34,173 nucleotides of DNA from contig WELA01003747.1 in assembly GCA_009602735.1 (NCBI GenBank), positions 287,237 through 321,409 of the forward strand. Direction: 5' to 3'. A program made the position numbers and the translations under genes. This DNA comes from Mesotaenium endlicherianum. Its lineage: Eukaryota; Streptophyta; Zygnematophyceae; Zygnematales; Mesotaeniaceae. Below, piece after piece: positions 11,501 to 20,461 of the stretch. The notes below the pieces were generated by a model. It had not been told where the DNA came from. It made no database searches and worked only from the letters and a program-made list of their open reading frames with translations. Position 1 is the stretch's first letter; every line of letters starts with the position of its first letter.

Positions 11501-12148
11501 ATGGTGAGTTTTATACCTTCCATTTCCACCGACTAGGAGCCTAACACCATGTCTAGGGCCATGGCCATCGTCGCCTAACAAGGTCATGCATCTCACACAA
11601 TGTTGCTAACATCAACATCCATGCACTCGTCCTAAGCACTCGTCCTAAGTGAGGAGAGTGAGGTAAAGGCCAAAACAGTTGTGTGAGAGCTTCAACCAAA
11701 AAGACAAATACGGTACTTCGAGCCACAAAATGTGCTCTTTTGTAATCTGCTTCTTCATCTGATAACTCGGTGAAATATATACTTCCAAAGTTATTTTAAT
11801 CACTAAAATGAAAGACATGATTCCACATAGCTCTCCCTTGCCGATGTTTCCTAAGTTCTTAAACTGCTGGGTCCTAATTTTCTTTGCAGGTTGTTATTCA
11901 AAGTTCCATGATACCCAATTTTGAATGAGTTCAAATTTGTTCAATTGAAAATTAATGACTTTGTTTTTCCAAACAATGGAACCTCGTAAACAAAAAAGAG
12001 AAATTCTTTATTCTGCAAATGCCTTATTATATACATGAATGCAAAATGTGAGAACACAATGGCTTCATTGTTTGTATTATACAAAATAGTTGCATATGAC
12101 ACAAAAATTAATGGCCACCTCATTTTCCATTTACTTATGATTGTGGCA
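8551..12148. other. 3.6 kb without a supported gene
   Basis: ORFs here are short and lack family signals. The left part (8640-8840) contains repeated TAGACTGGCCTA-like words, 9645-9780 contains repeated CTGGCCCAGAC and GTAGGAGC words, and 10334-10376 holds a 19-bp direct repeat. From about 10700 the sequence becomes AT-rich. The stretch could contain eroded transposon pieces, but I could not assign any. Confidence 0.5.
10334..10376. repeat. Direct repeat, two 19-bp copies, period 24
   Basis: GGCACCTCCYGAGTCCCGG occurs at 10334-10352 and 10358-10376 with a single C/T difference, separated by a GC-rich 5-nt spacer. Confidence 0.9.
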
Positions 12149-13469
12149 TTCAATATACACATTGAGAGATAAAGTCTGTGTGAGATGAATCAGTTCATTA
12201 TTTATTTAATTAATTGCATATATAAATATAACACTAAATAAGTATTATGTCTATATACTCACATGTGCGAGTTCATCTAAATGAATGTATGTCGATGCAA
12301 TGCGAGTTTACTTACTTTGTCAAAAAGGTCAGCAGGATGACTTTTGTACCATAGTGTAGTTTGCTGACTTTGTTGAAAAGGTGAGCAGGATGACTTTTGT
12401 ATCATAGTATAGTTTGCTGAAATTTATATATCAGTTATATATAGGATATAATATCAGTAGGTTGACATATAGTAAGCTCGCTTGATATTAGTCAATATAC
12501 TTAGCTTCAGTACACTGAGGATAGACATATTCATTTAGATTGTTATTTGTAGATTGGCACATGTGACCGTAGTATACTGAAAGTCGGGAGATCGACTGAG
12601 ATTCGGTAAACCGATGTCCTACCAGTGTGGTTAACTCCTGGGTAAGCGGAGCCGTCGTCAGTCAACTGAACAGTTAGAACTTCAGTCAACCGACCAATTA
12701 ATATGGTCGTTATACCTAGATCTGTGGGTCCCAACTTAACGAATTTCCCACGACACGGCGCACCTTGTGTCGTGGTCAACCAGGTGGTCACTAGGTACAT
12801 AGCAGGCTGGGATCTCGTGGTCCCTCATTCTGGACAGTAGGCTTTACAGTCGGATTTCTACTTGCAAGTCATGTGTGCACTTTTGGATTTGTTCTAGAAA
12901 CCAGCCTTCACGGAAACTGACATGGCTGCTTCGTCTGCGCTCCAAATGGAGCGAACTAGGACTTTTCGGAAAGGTCTTGTCAAAATGCATTCGTTGCCGT
13001 TAAGTTTGCTCAATTTGTAGTAGTATTGGCAGAGTTATGCCCTCTGACATTTCGGGGTCACACAGCGAACAGATTCCATGGTTTTGCACCTAAGTCAGTG
13101 GGATGTGTTTTAGCTACATTATGGTCACCTGCATGAGAGCGCCTTTGCTAGTCAATCCCCTGATGTTGTGCATGTGCTATACATGCTTGCATGCCTGGTA
13201 GGCAAGAGGCCATGAGTTTCTAAAGGAGAAACTCTAGTCCTCAAGCACGCCTCTTTCTTGTGCCTTGTATTCGCGTGCAACTATGGCACACTACGATAAA
13301 TAAGTCAAGGGGTGTAGATGAGTAAACGGAAATCATTATAAGGGCGAAGATCGCTCCCTGATTTCACACGCTTCCACCTATCTCTGATGTTATGTATTTA
13401 AATGAAATATATTAATTGTGAATAAGCAAAATTCAATTCAGTATACACATTGAGAGATAAAGTCTGTGT
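12149..13469. mobile_element. LTR-like insert flanked by 33-bp direct repeats
   Basis: A 33-bp sequence at 12149-12181 recurs at 13437-13469 with one mismatch (core acacattgagagataaag). Between them are about 1255 bp. The left end starts TGTGAGATGAATCAG, similar to the start of the family A LTR (TGTAATGAATCAG). The right end finishes TTAATTGTGAATAAGCAAAATTCA-like, similar to the end of the A LTR. In the middle, 12618-12654 closely matches the A LTR block CCTACCAACGTGGTTAACTC and GGGTARGCGG. The insert therefore looks like an LTR related to family A, in + orientation. The long flanking repeat is not the 5-bp duplication expected of gypsy elements, so the mechanism is unclear. Confidence 0.45.
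12314..12419. repeat. 53-bp tandem duplication
   Basis: Units 12314-12366 and 12367-12419 both start actttgt and contain agcaggatgacttttgta and tagtttgctg, with about five differences. The unit lies within the LTR-like insert. Duplicated units carrying AGCAGGATGA and TTTGCTGA resemble the CAGC/GCTG-rich words of the family A LTR. Confidence 0.85.
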
Positions 13470-13626
13470 TAGGTTGGCAAAATCCTGTCACCATGGTGAC
13501 CTCATATTTACAGTGTAGAAACAAAATGCTAGTACAAATCCGAAATGCTATCCCAACTAGAAAGGCATCCAGTGTTGTCTTTTGTCAACTCCAGAATTCC
13601 AACCTGGATATTCAGCCATTGGGTCA

Positions 13627-13818
13627 TGTAATGAATCTTTATATATTGGTGGATATAACATTCAGTTTAAAAGTAATAGTCAATAAATAATTAATCAAGT
13701 TCAGCCTGCTCAAGCTTAGTTAATATTCAGTTCGCTGGACTTTATGAAATTATCAGTTTAATTACTCAGCCGGAAGCAGCAGGCTGAAGTCAACTTCGGT
13801 CAGCTTGCTGACACATTC
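13627..13818 (+). repeat. A2 5' LTR, left piece
   Basis: Starts TGTAATGAATC like the A2 3' LTR at 33636 and carries the same order of words (TATTGGTGGATAT, GCTGGACTTTA, CTCAGCCGGAAGCAGCAGGCTG, GTCAGCTTGCTGAC). It breaks off at CATTC, where A1 is inserted, and resumes at 22679. Together with that piece, and counting the 5-bp duplication once, it is about 728 bp, matching the 721-bp LTRs of A1. Confidence 0.9.
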
Positions 13819-14539
13819 TGAAATGAATCGTCTTACCAAATAGGTGATTAACAATTAGTAAAGATATTTATATCAGCAAGTAATCTTTATGGTAATTTCC
13901 GTTAACTGGTTAAACGGCAAAGGACAACACACTAGCAGTGAATAATACTCGTAAGTCAAATGCGAGTAAACTAGCATCAATAATGCAAATCAGTAAACTC
14001 ATACATAAGCAAGGTTAGAAGACAGTGCGTATCAATGGCTTCTCGCCTTGGATTCAGATCGCTCTCAGTAAGCTGTACAAGAGAGTTGGCCTCGTTTCCG
14101 AATGCCGAACTCGAGAGCAATGCCTAGCATATGTACATGGAATGAGTTTACTATTCAACGGTCAGTGCGATGGCACCGCCTACCCGGGAGTTAACCACGT
14201 TGGTAGGACCTCGGTTAATCAAATCCACCGCCATCTCCCATCATCCCGAATTGCCATCCATCCTAAGGATGTCATTTGGCCATTCATCTAGCACACCACA
14301 CTTAGATGCATATCGAGGCAATTCGCTGCTACCGAGTACGGAAGTCAGCTGGCTGTCAAAGAATGTGTCAGCAAGCTGACTTAAGGTGACCTCAGCCTGC
14401 TACTTCGGGCCGAGTCATTAGACTGATATTAAATATAAAGTCCAGCAGACTGATCATTAACTAGAGTTCAGCAGGCTGAACTTATTTAACTATTTTATTT
14501 AAATGAATATTATGTCAACCAATATACTGATTCATTACA
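13819..14539 (-). repeat. A1 3' LTR
   Basis: 721 bp, direct repeat of 21958-22678, with TG...CA ends on either strand reading (tgaaatgaatc at the left, gattcattaca at the right). The sense-strand start TGTAATGAATC is imperfectly complementary to the end GATTCATTTCA. Confidence 0.97.
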
Positions 14540-14540
14540 A

Positions 14541-14554
14541 TCCCTCCAACTTAT
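14541..14554 (-). promoter_or_regulatory. A1 polypurine tract
   Basis: On the minus strand ATAAGTTGGAGGGA sits 1 nt before the 3' LTR, the expected place for the plus-strand primer of reverse transcription. Near-identical copies at 16487-16500 and 16545-16560 lie between the chromodomain stop and the extra ORF. Confidence 0.75.
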
Positions 14555-14622
14555 CATGTTGTCGCCTCGACAACACTAACACAAATAACAGCGTGCTGTC
14601 TTCCGTCCCCATCCTGCTGCCA

Positions 14623-16284
14623 TTAGGAGGGAGATGTCCCTGAGGCTCTATACTCAGGGGAGCCAGACCTCCTCCTGTCTTGGGGTCTTTTGAAGCCTGT
14701 CAGAGAGGGAGGTTCCGTGTAAGGACCCCGCGGAGAACGCAGTAACTGGGCTGTTTCTTCCTGCACAGTCTGGAGGGAGGCAGCCTTCTCCTGGGCAGCC
14801 CTCAAACTAACAGGTACGTATACCGGCATCCCAGAAGAATGCTGCATGACATGAGCCAAGGGTACATGCCCTTTCTGCGAGAGAAATGCTGGCAGGCCTC
14901 TGGCTATCTCCCGAGCAGCCCTCCTGTCTGCTCTTTCTGACTGGGTCTCCTTGCCTGGAGATAGGGACTGTCCTGTGGCAGTCCCCAGCCAAGTGATATC
15001 CTCCTCTTCAGCGAGTTGCTGCATGGCCAACCCCGTCTTCTCCCTTATAGGGGATGTGGCAGGCGTCAGGATCACGGCGGGGCTAGTGTCCTCCTCCTCG
15101 CCTTCCTCCTCGTCTTCCTCTAACTCCTCCTCCTCTCCATCCCCGGGTTCCTCTGAGACTTCTGGGGTCTCTTCTGTCAGCTGCTCCAGCTCTTCCCGAG
15201 AAAAAGAATATCCCACTGACCTTCCCCTTTTGGGTGCTGGTGGGGGCTGCTGAGCCCGGACCTCATAAAGGTCCCTTTCCCCCTGCTTACTTGCCCATTT
15301 GGCATAAGCGTGCTTCCCTTTGGAGAATGACTCTCGGGCCCTGCTTCTGTCCCCCTGCATCTCCTGGCTCATGCAGTCTCTGACTCCATCCAATCTTGGG
15401 TCCCAAGCCGCAATGTGAGGGGGCAATACTATGTTCCCCTTTAGGTCTGTCAGGAAATCCTCATCCGTCGCCCTGTCATTCTGCTGGTCCCTCATGTTGA
15501 TAATCCTCCACCGCCAATCGGTGGGCTTTTGAAAAAAGGCAGGGTCTGTCCTTTTAAGAGTACAAGGGTACCAGTGCCCTGCAAAGTCCAGCTGACTGGT
15601 GTCCCTGGCCACGAATTCCCAGCTCCTCCTCTCCGCCTCGTTGTACATGGCCTTGAACCTGTCATGGGGTGTTGAGTCCTTGAAGCTGTCCGCGTCCATG
15701 GGGATCATCCTGATGACCCTATCTGCCCCCCGGATACCAGGAATCGAGACAGCTCCTGCTTCGTTCACCTGGGCCATTGCCTTGGCCTCTCCGATTGTAT
15801 ATCCTACCATCCTGGCGTAATCGTGGTAGAGGAGGAGCCCTGTGCTGACCTCTATATACTTGTCAAAGTTTTTGGATGTCTCCCCTTCCCTCTGGAGGAT
15901 TTCCTTCTGCGACTCACTGCGACTTCTCTGGGCATACTTGAAGGCCTCCTCTAGTAGATCAAAGCCCTTGCCTAGCACTGTGTAGCGGTAGCTGCTGATT
16001 CTCCTCTGTTCTTCTTCTTCAGCCTGCTGCTTCCGCTTCTCCTCAGCTTGCCTCTCCTCCTCTGCTTTCTTGGCCTCCTCTGCAGCTTTTCTGTCCATTT
16101 CTTCCTGCCTCAATCTGGCGTGTTCTTCCTCCTCCTTCTTCTTTTGTGCCTCCCGCTGTTGTTGGAGTCGTTGTGATTCCCAAGCGGTGATGGAAGATGA
16201 TTCGATGTCTCCACGGAATTGCAAGTATTCTGCATGTGCCTCTTCCGCCCTTCTCTTCCTCTTGAGTTCCGACTTTTGAGTCAT
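14623..16284 (-). CDS. Extra ORF of element A1, 553 aa, N-terminal coiled coil, unknown function
   Basis: The ATG is at 16282-16284; the frame extends three codons further up only through a TTG, so this ATG is the sensible start. The frame is uninterrupted to TGA at 14623, ending GTSPS. Residues about 8-105 are an extremely Lys/Glu/Gln/Arg-rich stretch with long heptads (EEAKKAEEERQAEEKRKQQA), a probable coiled coil. Residues about 105-350 look globular, with aromatic-rich motifs (WYPCTLKRTDP, DWRWRIINMRDQ, LPPHIAAWDPRLDG). A Glu/Asp run follows at about 385-405 (GEEEELEEDEEEGEEED), then a Pro/Ser-rich tail. There is no obvious signal peptide, transmembrane segment or zinc finger, so nothing supports an envelope protein. 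It lies 325 nt after the chromodomain stop, in the same direction, just before the PPT and LTR. A 3' splice-like site (gattgagcag) ends 1 nt before the ATG, so a spliced transcript is possible. Family not recognised. It may be a captured host gene or an element-specific accessory protein. Confidence 0.75.
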   Translation of the reverse strand: MTQKSELKRKRRAEEAHAEYLQFRGDIESSSITAWESQRLQQQREAQKKKEEEEHARLRQEEMDRKAAEEAKKAEEERQAEEKRKQQAEEEEQRRISSYRYTVLGKGFDLLEEAFKYAQRSRSESQKEILQREGETSKNFDKYIEVSTGLLLYHDYARMVGYTIGEAKAMAQVNEAGAVSIPGIRGADRVIRMIPMDADSFKDSTPHDRFKAMYNEAERRSWEFVARDTSQLDFAGHWYPCTLKRTDPAFFQKPTDWRWRIINMRDQQNDRATDEDFLTDLKGNIVLPPHIAAWDPRLDGVRDCMSQEMQGDRSRARESFSKGKHAYAKWASKQGERDLYEVRAQQPPPAPKRGRSVGYSFSREELEQLTEETPEVSEEPGDGEEEELEEDEEEGEEEDTSPAVILTPATSPIREKTGLAMQQLAEEEDITWLGTATGQSLSPGKETQSERADRRAAREIARGLPAFLSQKGHVPLAHVMQHSSGMPVYVPVSLRAAQEKAASLQTVQEETAQLLRSPRGPYTEPPSLTGFKRPQDRRRSGSPEYRASGTSPS

Positions 16285-16486
16285 CCTGCTCAATCATAAA
16301 CACAATGCAGTTAGTGAAGTCATGATATTTTGCCGCTACTGAGTGCCCTTGATGAAGAGGGACGCGATCGGGAGAGTTCCTAGAGTGGAATACCTGGTGT
16401 GAGTGAATATAAGGAAAAATTGAGTGAGTAAGCAAGTGAGTGTGAGCGCAGGTTGAGTGTGTAATATGGTGATCAGAGACTACCAC

Positions 16487-16560
16487 TCCCTCCAACTTAA
16501 TTTTAAAGGTGGGCTGCCTGTTACAGCTGTCACTAACTGTCACATCCCTCTCCAACTTAT
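16487..16560 (-). repeat. Two PPT-like motifs upstream of the extra ORF
   Basis: On the minus strand ATAAGTTGGAGAGGGA (16545-16560) and TTAAGTTGGAGGGA (16487-16500) repeat the motif found at the true PPT (14541-14554). Element A2 has one copy at the equivalent place just after its chromodomain (33415-33428). Confidence 0.8.
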
Positions 16561-16608
16561 ATGGAGACAGGACCTACTGTCACCTTCCCATGTCTACTGA
16601 AGGGACAG

Positions 16609-17598
16609 TTAGGGCGGTGCCCCAGCCGCCCGAAGGTGGAACCGTTTCAACGCCCCTTTGGCATTGGTCAGCTGGTCTTTGAATTCCCAAGTGTCCCCAG
16701 AGGCATCGTAACCCTTCCATCGGATGAGGTACTTCATGACATATTTAGACGATCGACGGACCGAGCGAGCGTCTAAAATCTCATCGACCTCATATTCCTC
16801 GAGGTCGCCGTCGCGGACAGCGGGGACCGGTCCCGGTTGGACAGGTAACCGACCTGTGAACAGTGTATCACCTTTGATGTATGGTTCCAGGAAGGAGACA
16901 TTAAAGACCGGATGACCCTTGTATTGAGCTGACATGTTCAATTTGTAAGCATTCTGTCCTATACGACGTACCACCGAATATGGACCGACCCAGACAGGGC
17001 CAAGCTTTTTCTTGACCACACCAGGGAGGTACAGGTGCTGAGAATGCAGTTTCACTAAATCCCCCTTGGAAAATGTCAGTTCCCGACGGTGTTGATTAGC
17101 GTATTTTTGTTGGTTTTCTTGGGCCGTGTGCAAGTTTCGTTGGACTTCTGACAGGGTGTCAGCAAACTCCTGAGTTAATTAAAGGGAGACCGGGTTGTCA
17201 ATCCCTTCAGGGTGAGTTAAAGATTCCCCTAGCACATCTAAAGGAGACTTAGGGACTCTACCCAGGCTGAGTTCAAAAGGAGTCTTGCCCGTTGACGCGT
17301 GCACCGCACTGTTGACCGCAAACTGAATTTGAGGCAACAGGTCATCCCAATTATCTTGTTTTTGGTTAATATATGCTCTCAGCACCTCCTGCAGAACTCG
17401 GTTAGTTCTTTCAGTCTGCCCATCAGCTTGAGGGTGGTTTGCTGTGCTGAGCATCTGTTTGACTCCTATTAACCTCATTAAAGCTCTCCAGAACTTAGAG
17501 GTGAATTTTGAGTCTGTGTCTGAGATGATATTAGAAGGGAGCCCATGTTGGCATACTACATGGTTGTAGAACTGTCTCGCTGTTTCGAGGGCAGTCAC
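16609..17598 (-). pseudogene. A1 pol: integrase C-terminal half and chromodomain
   Basis: The frame from 17598 reads TALETARQFYNHVVCQHGLP and SDTDSKFTSKFW (second catalytic Asp), then HPQADGQTERTNRVLQEV (catalytic Glu), the core of a DDE integrase; the first Asp falls in the adjacent N gap. A TAA at 17179-17181 interrupts the frame where A2 has a Gln codon. Reading resumes in the same frame with LTQEFADTLSEVQ, then a GPY-type region (LGPVWVGPYSVVRRIGQNAYKL) and a C-terminal chromodomain (YEVDEILDARS, KYVMKYLIRWKGYDASGDTWE) ending at 16609. The aromatic cage-type residues Y, W and W of the chromodomain are present. Integrase inserts the cDNA, and chromodomains of chromoviruses steer insertion towards particular chromatin. 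The single nonsense codon separates the two parts. Confidence 0.9.
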
Positions 17599-17605
17599 TT
17601 TGACA

Positions 17606-17787
17606 NNNNNNNNNNNNNNNNNNNNNNNNNNNNNNNNNNNNNNNNNNNNNNNNNNNNNNNNNNNNNNNNNNNNNNNNNNNNNNNNNNNNNNNNNNNNNNN
17701 NNNNNNNNNNNNNNNNNNNNNNNNNNNNNNNNNNNNNNNNNNNNNNNNNNNNNNNNNNNNNNNNNNNNNNNNNNNNNNNNNNNNNNN
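17606..17787. other. Assembly gap of 182 N inside A1 integrase
   Basis: The run of N separates HTPPGGLLQ from VKVTALETARQ on the minus strand. In A2 about 47 codons fill this place, including the region of the first catalytic Asp (SIDWV). The gap length does not keep frame and is probably an estimate. Confidence 0.99.
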
Positions 17788-19604
17788 GGTTGCAAGAGAC
17801 CTCCGGGTGGTGTGTGCCGAGACTTATTTCTTTGACACAGGTCACAGGACTTGACATATTTCAAGACCTCCCGGGGTAACCCCTCCCAATGATAATGTTT
17901 TGCCAATTTGCCAACGATTTTTGCCTGCCCCAAATGTCCACCCAGGAGACTGTCATGCGCTTGACTCAGTACGAGGCACCTTGTTTCCAGGCTATTAGGA
18001 ATGACCAGCTTCAGCCTGCCTGAAGTGGTTTCAGTCACCCAGACCCCTCCCTTAAGCTTATACCCGAGTGCAGTAGCACGACACACACCAGTAGTGGGGC
18101 TGGGCTCAAATGTTGGGTCAGAAAGGTAGGCTTTCCTAAGTTGTTCTAGGAAGGACTTTTTCACCTTTAGTGAAGTGAGTGCACACAGGACTTTATCTAC
18201 AGCATGCTGACTAAAGTTCCTTTCTTGCAAGTCAGGTCTTCTAGAGAGTGCATCAGCAGGATTCAACTTCCCGGGTTTGTAGTCGATCTGGACTTGGAAC
18301 TGCTCCAGCATCTGGCTCCAGCGGTTCTCCCTCCTCGACAGCTTGGACTTCTTCTGAAAGTGGGTCAGAGCTAGATGATCTGTAATCACCTTAAAAGCTT
18401 TACCATGTAAGTATGCTCTCCACTGTTTGAGTACATGAATGATAGCTAGCAGCTCTTTATCATGCACTGAGTAATTAATCTCCGCTGGATTAAATTTCAT
18501 AGACTCATACAACACAGGATGCCACTCCTGCCGTACCTTACCATCCTTTGTGGTTTTGTCAGCAGGCTGCAACAAAATAGCACCCATGGCAAAGTCAGAG
18601 GCATCAGTAACCACCTGCACCGGTTTGCTGGGGTCATACACGGCTAGCACTGGGGCAGAACAAAGGGCATCTTTAAGGGTCTGGAAGGCAGCCTGCTGCT
18701 CTTCCCCCCACACATACCCGATGTCTTTCTTAGTAAGGTCAGTCAGTTTATTGGCCTTTGTGGAATAATTCTCAATAAATCTCCTATAGTAGTTAGCCAA
18801 CCCGAGGAAGAATCTAACTTCAGAGACAGACTGTGAAACTGGCCAGTCCCTTATGGTCTAAACCTTCTTAAGATCCACGCTGATGCCCTTTTTACTGACA
18901 ATGTGGCCCTAGAATTCAATACTGTCTTTAAAAAAATCACACTTGCTCATTTTAGCATATAAGTGATTTGTTCTCAGAGTGTCCAGGACTGTCTTTAAGT
19001 GTTCAGCGTGCTGAGCTTCATCTTTAGAGAAAATTAAAATATCATCCAGGAAAACTTGCACAAACTTATCCAAATAAGGTCCGAAAATGTCATTCATAGC
19101 ACCCATGAAGGTGGCAGGAGCATTAGTCAGTCCAAATGGCATCACGTTGAACTCATAGTGTCCATAATGTGTACGGAAGGCAGTCTTGTGTTCATCCCCC
19201 TCAGCAATTCTGATTTGATGATAACCACTCTTGAGATCTATCTTACTGAACACCTTAGCACCAGACAGGGTATCAAGCAAGTCCTCGATCCAAGGTAAAG
19301 CATACTTGTTCTTTACTGTAATTCTGTTCAGGGCTCTGTAATCCACACACATCCGCATACTGCCATCCTTTTTCTTAACAAATAGGATGGGTGCGCCGTA
19401 AGGTGATTTACTGGGAGAAATATAATCATTTTCCTCAAGTTCTGCAATCTGTATTTTCAACTCCTCGCTCTCCACATAAGACAAGCCATACGTGCGTTGC
19501 CAAGGTGGCTGACTCCCAGGTAATAGATCAATCCTATGATCTACTTCCCTCTTAGGGGGTAGTCCTGGAGGCATATTAAATACATCTATGTACTGAGCAA
19601 CAAT
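17788..19604 (-). pseudogene. A1 pol: reverse transcriptase, RNase H and integrase zinc-binding domain
   Basis: From about 19602 the frame reads [23 protein letters not shown], then RT motifs [54 protein letters not shown] and the active site VFLDDILIF. RNase H follows ([44 protein letters not shown]), then the integrase HHCC finger ([22 protein letters not shown]). Lesions relative to A2 and to the family: TAA at 19603-19605, TAG at 18909-18911 (after KDSIEF) and TAG at about 18858-18860, two of them at codons that are Gln or Leu in the relative. RT copies the genomic RNA, and RNase H removes it. Sequence otherwise looks well conserved, which fits a young but dead copy. Confidence 0.92.
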
Positions 19605-19741
19605 TTATGCAGCAGTAGGGTGCTTCGGAGGGCTTACCTTTTTCTCAACCACTTCTTCAGGTTGAGGAGGTACCTCTCTTAGCAGCAGACAGAACATTCT
19701 GTCTTCCTTTTGGTTCCAGCTTTTGACGAACTCCATTGCAT

Positions 19742-20461
19742 TCAGCAACTTGCATCCTTCTGGAAGCCTCTTCTCTCCTTCATTTGCGATCCACACAGGA
19801 CAATAGGAAGAGCACTGGTGGGTGCCAAGTCAGTCTGCCCATCACTGGCTCCTCTCACTTTAACTGTACCTCTGCTCCAACACACTTCAGCTTGATGTCT
19901 ATTAAGCCAGGACCTGCCTAGCACGAGATCATAGAAACCAGTGTTGAGTACCTCACATGTAAGCGTTTCAGTTAGAACTGCAATGCCAGAACCTAACTGG
20001 ACCCCAATAGGCTTGGTTATAACTCCTCCCGGGATACTTGAGGCATCTCCAAGGAATATTTTTCTATTCCCTTGGGTGACAGTAGGCAGCCTTAGCCGCT
20101 TAACTAAGTCCTTGTGAATAAAAGTATGTGACGCCCCTCCGTCAACAAATGCCCTCACCTTCCTACCTGCAATCATGCAATGCAGTAGGATAGGGGGGAC
20201 TGTCTTTTCCTGACTTTCGCATTGTTCTCCTGACGTAGCAAAGAAATGTTGGACATCAGGTGGAACAAGAGCATCCAGAGTGTGCACTCTCTGGACGTCT
20301 ATATTACTGATGGTCTCCTTTATCTGTTTGTCAGGCATGCATAGTGAATCCAGTTCAGCAGGACCCATAATACCTGCTACGAGGGCAGCTAGTGACGACT
20401 CACTATCTCTAGCATCCTCACAGTCAGTAGACTGGATTACTGACTGTTGCTGTCTTTTAAA
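19742..20461 (-). pseudogene. A1 pol N-terminus: aspartic protease, entered by a -1 frameshift
   Basis: After the slippery site the -1 frame reads FKRQQQSVIQSTDCEDARDSE and runs to a stop at 19742. The retropepsin core is visible as MIAGRKVRAFVDGGASHTFI (catalytic Asp in D-G-G-A), with VLGRSWLNRH as the later ILG-type motif. It cleaves the Gag-Pol polyprotein. The D-G-G form instead of D-S/T-G is a known plant gypsy variant. The frame ends early in GFQKDASC* because of an indel near 19770-19790; the continuation ([20 protein letters not shown]) lies in another frame at 19605-19796. The frame is open far upstream of the slippery site (to 20569) without any credible start of its own. Confidence 0.88.
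20420..20461 (-). promoter_or_regulatory. Candidate -1 ribosomal frameshift signal of A1 (slippery heptamer plus hairpin)
   Basis: On the minus strand the gag frame reads CCT TTA AAA, containing the heptamer T TTA AAA (20461-20455), which fits X XXY YYZ. A 7-nt spacer (20454-20448) is followed by a perfect 10-bp stem: ACAGTCAGTA (20447-20438), 8-nt loop ATCCAGTC, TACTGACTGT (20429-20420). The gag stop TAA (20439-20437) lies in the stem-loop. Slipping one base back gives exactly the protease frame. Confidence 0.8.

Noticed and set aside
15059..15253. Serine-rich + strand ORFs inside 14623-16284
   Set aside because: They are complements of the Glu-rich run of the extra ORF.
16043..16555. 170-codon minus-strand ORF overlapping the start of the extra ORF
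   Set aside because: It is a shadow frame crossing PPT-like motifs and non-coding leader. The overlapping 553-codon frame has the credible composition.
20150..20190. Protease active site D-G-G instead of D-S/T-G in A1 as a novel catalytic variant
   Set aside because: VDGG-type sites are known among plant gypsy-like elements, so this is not new.
20400..20440. Pseudoknot between the frameshift hairpin loop (ATCC) and GGAT downstream
   Set aside because: The connecting loop would be only 2 nt and would have to span a 10-bp stem, which is sterically implausible. A simple hairpin is kept.
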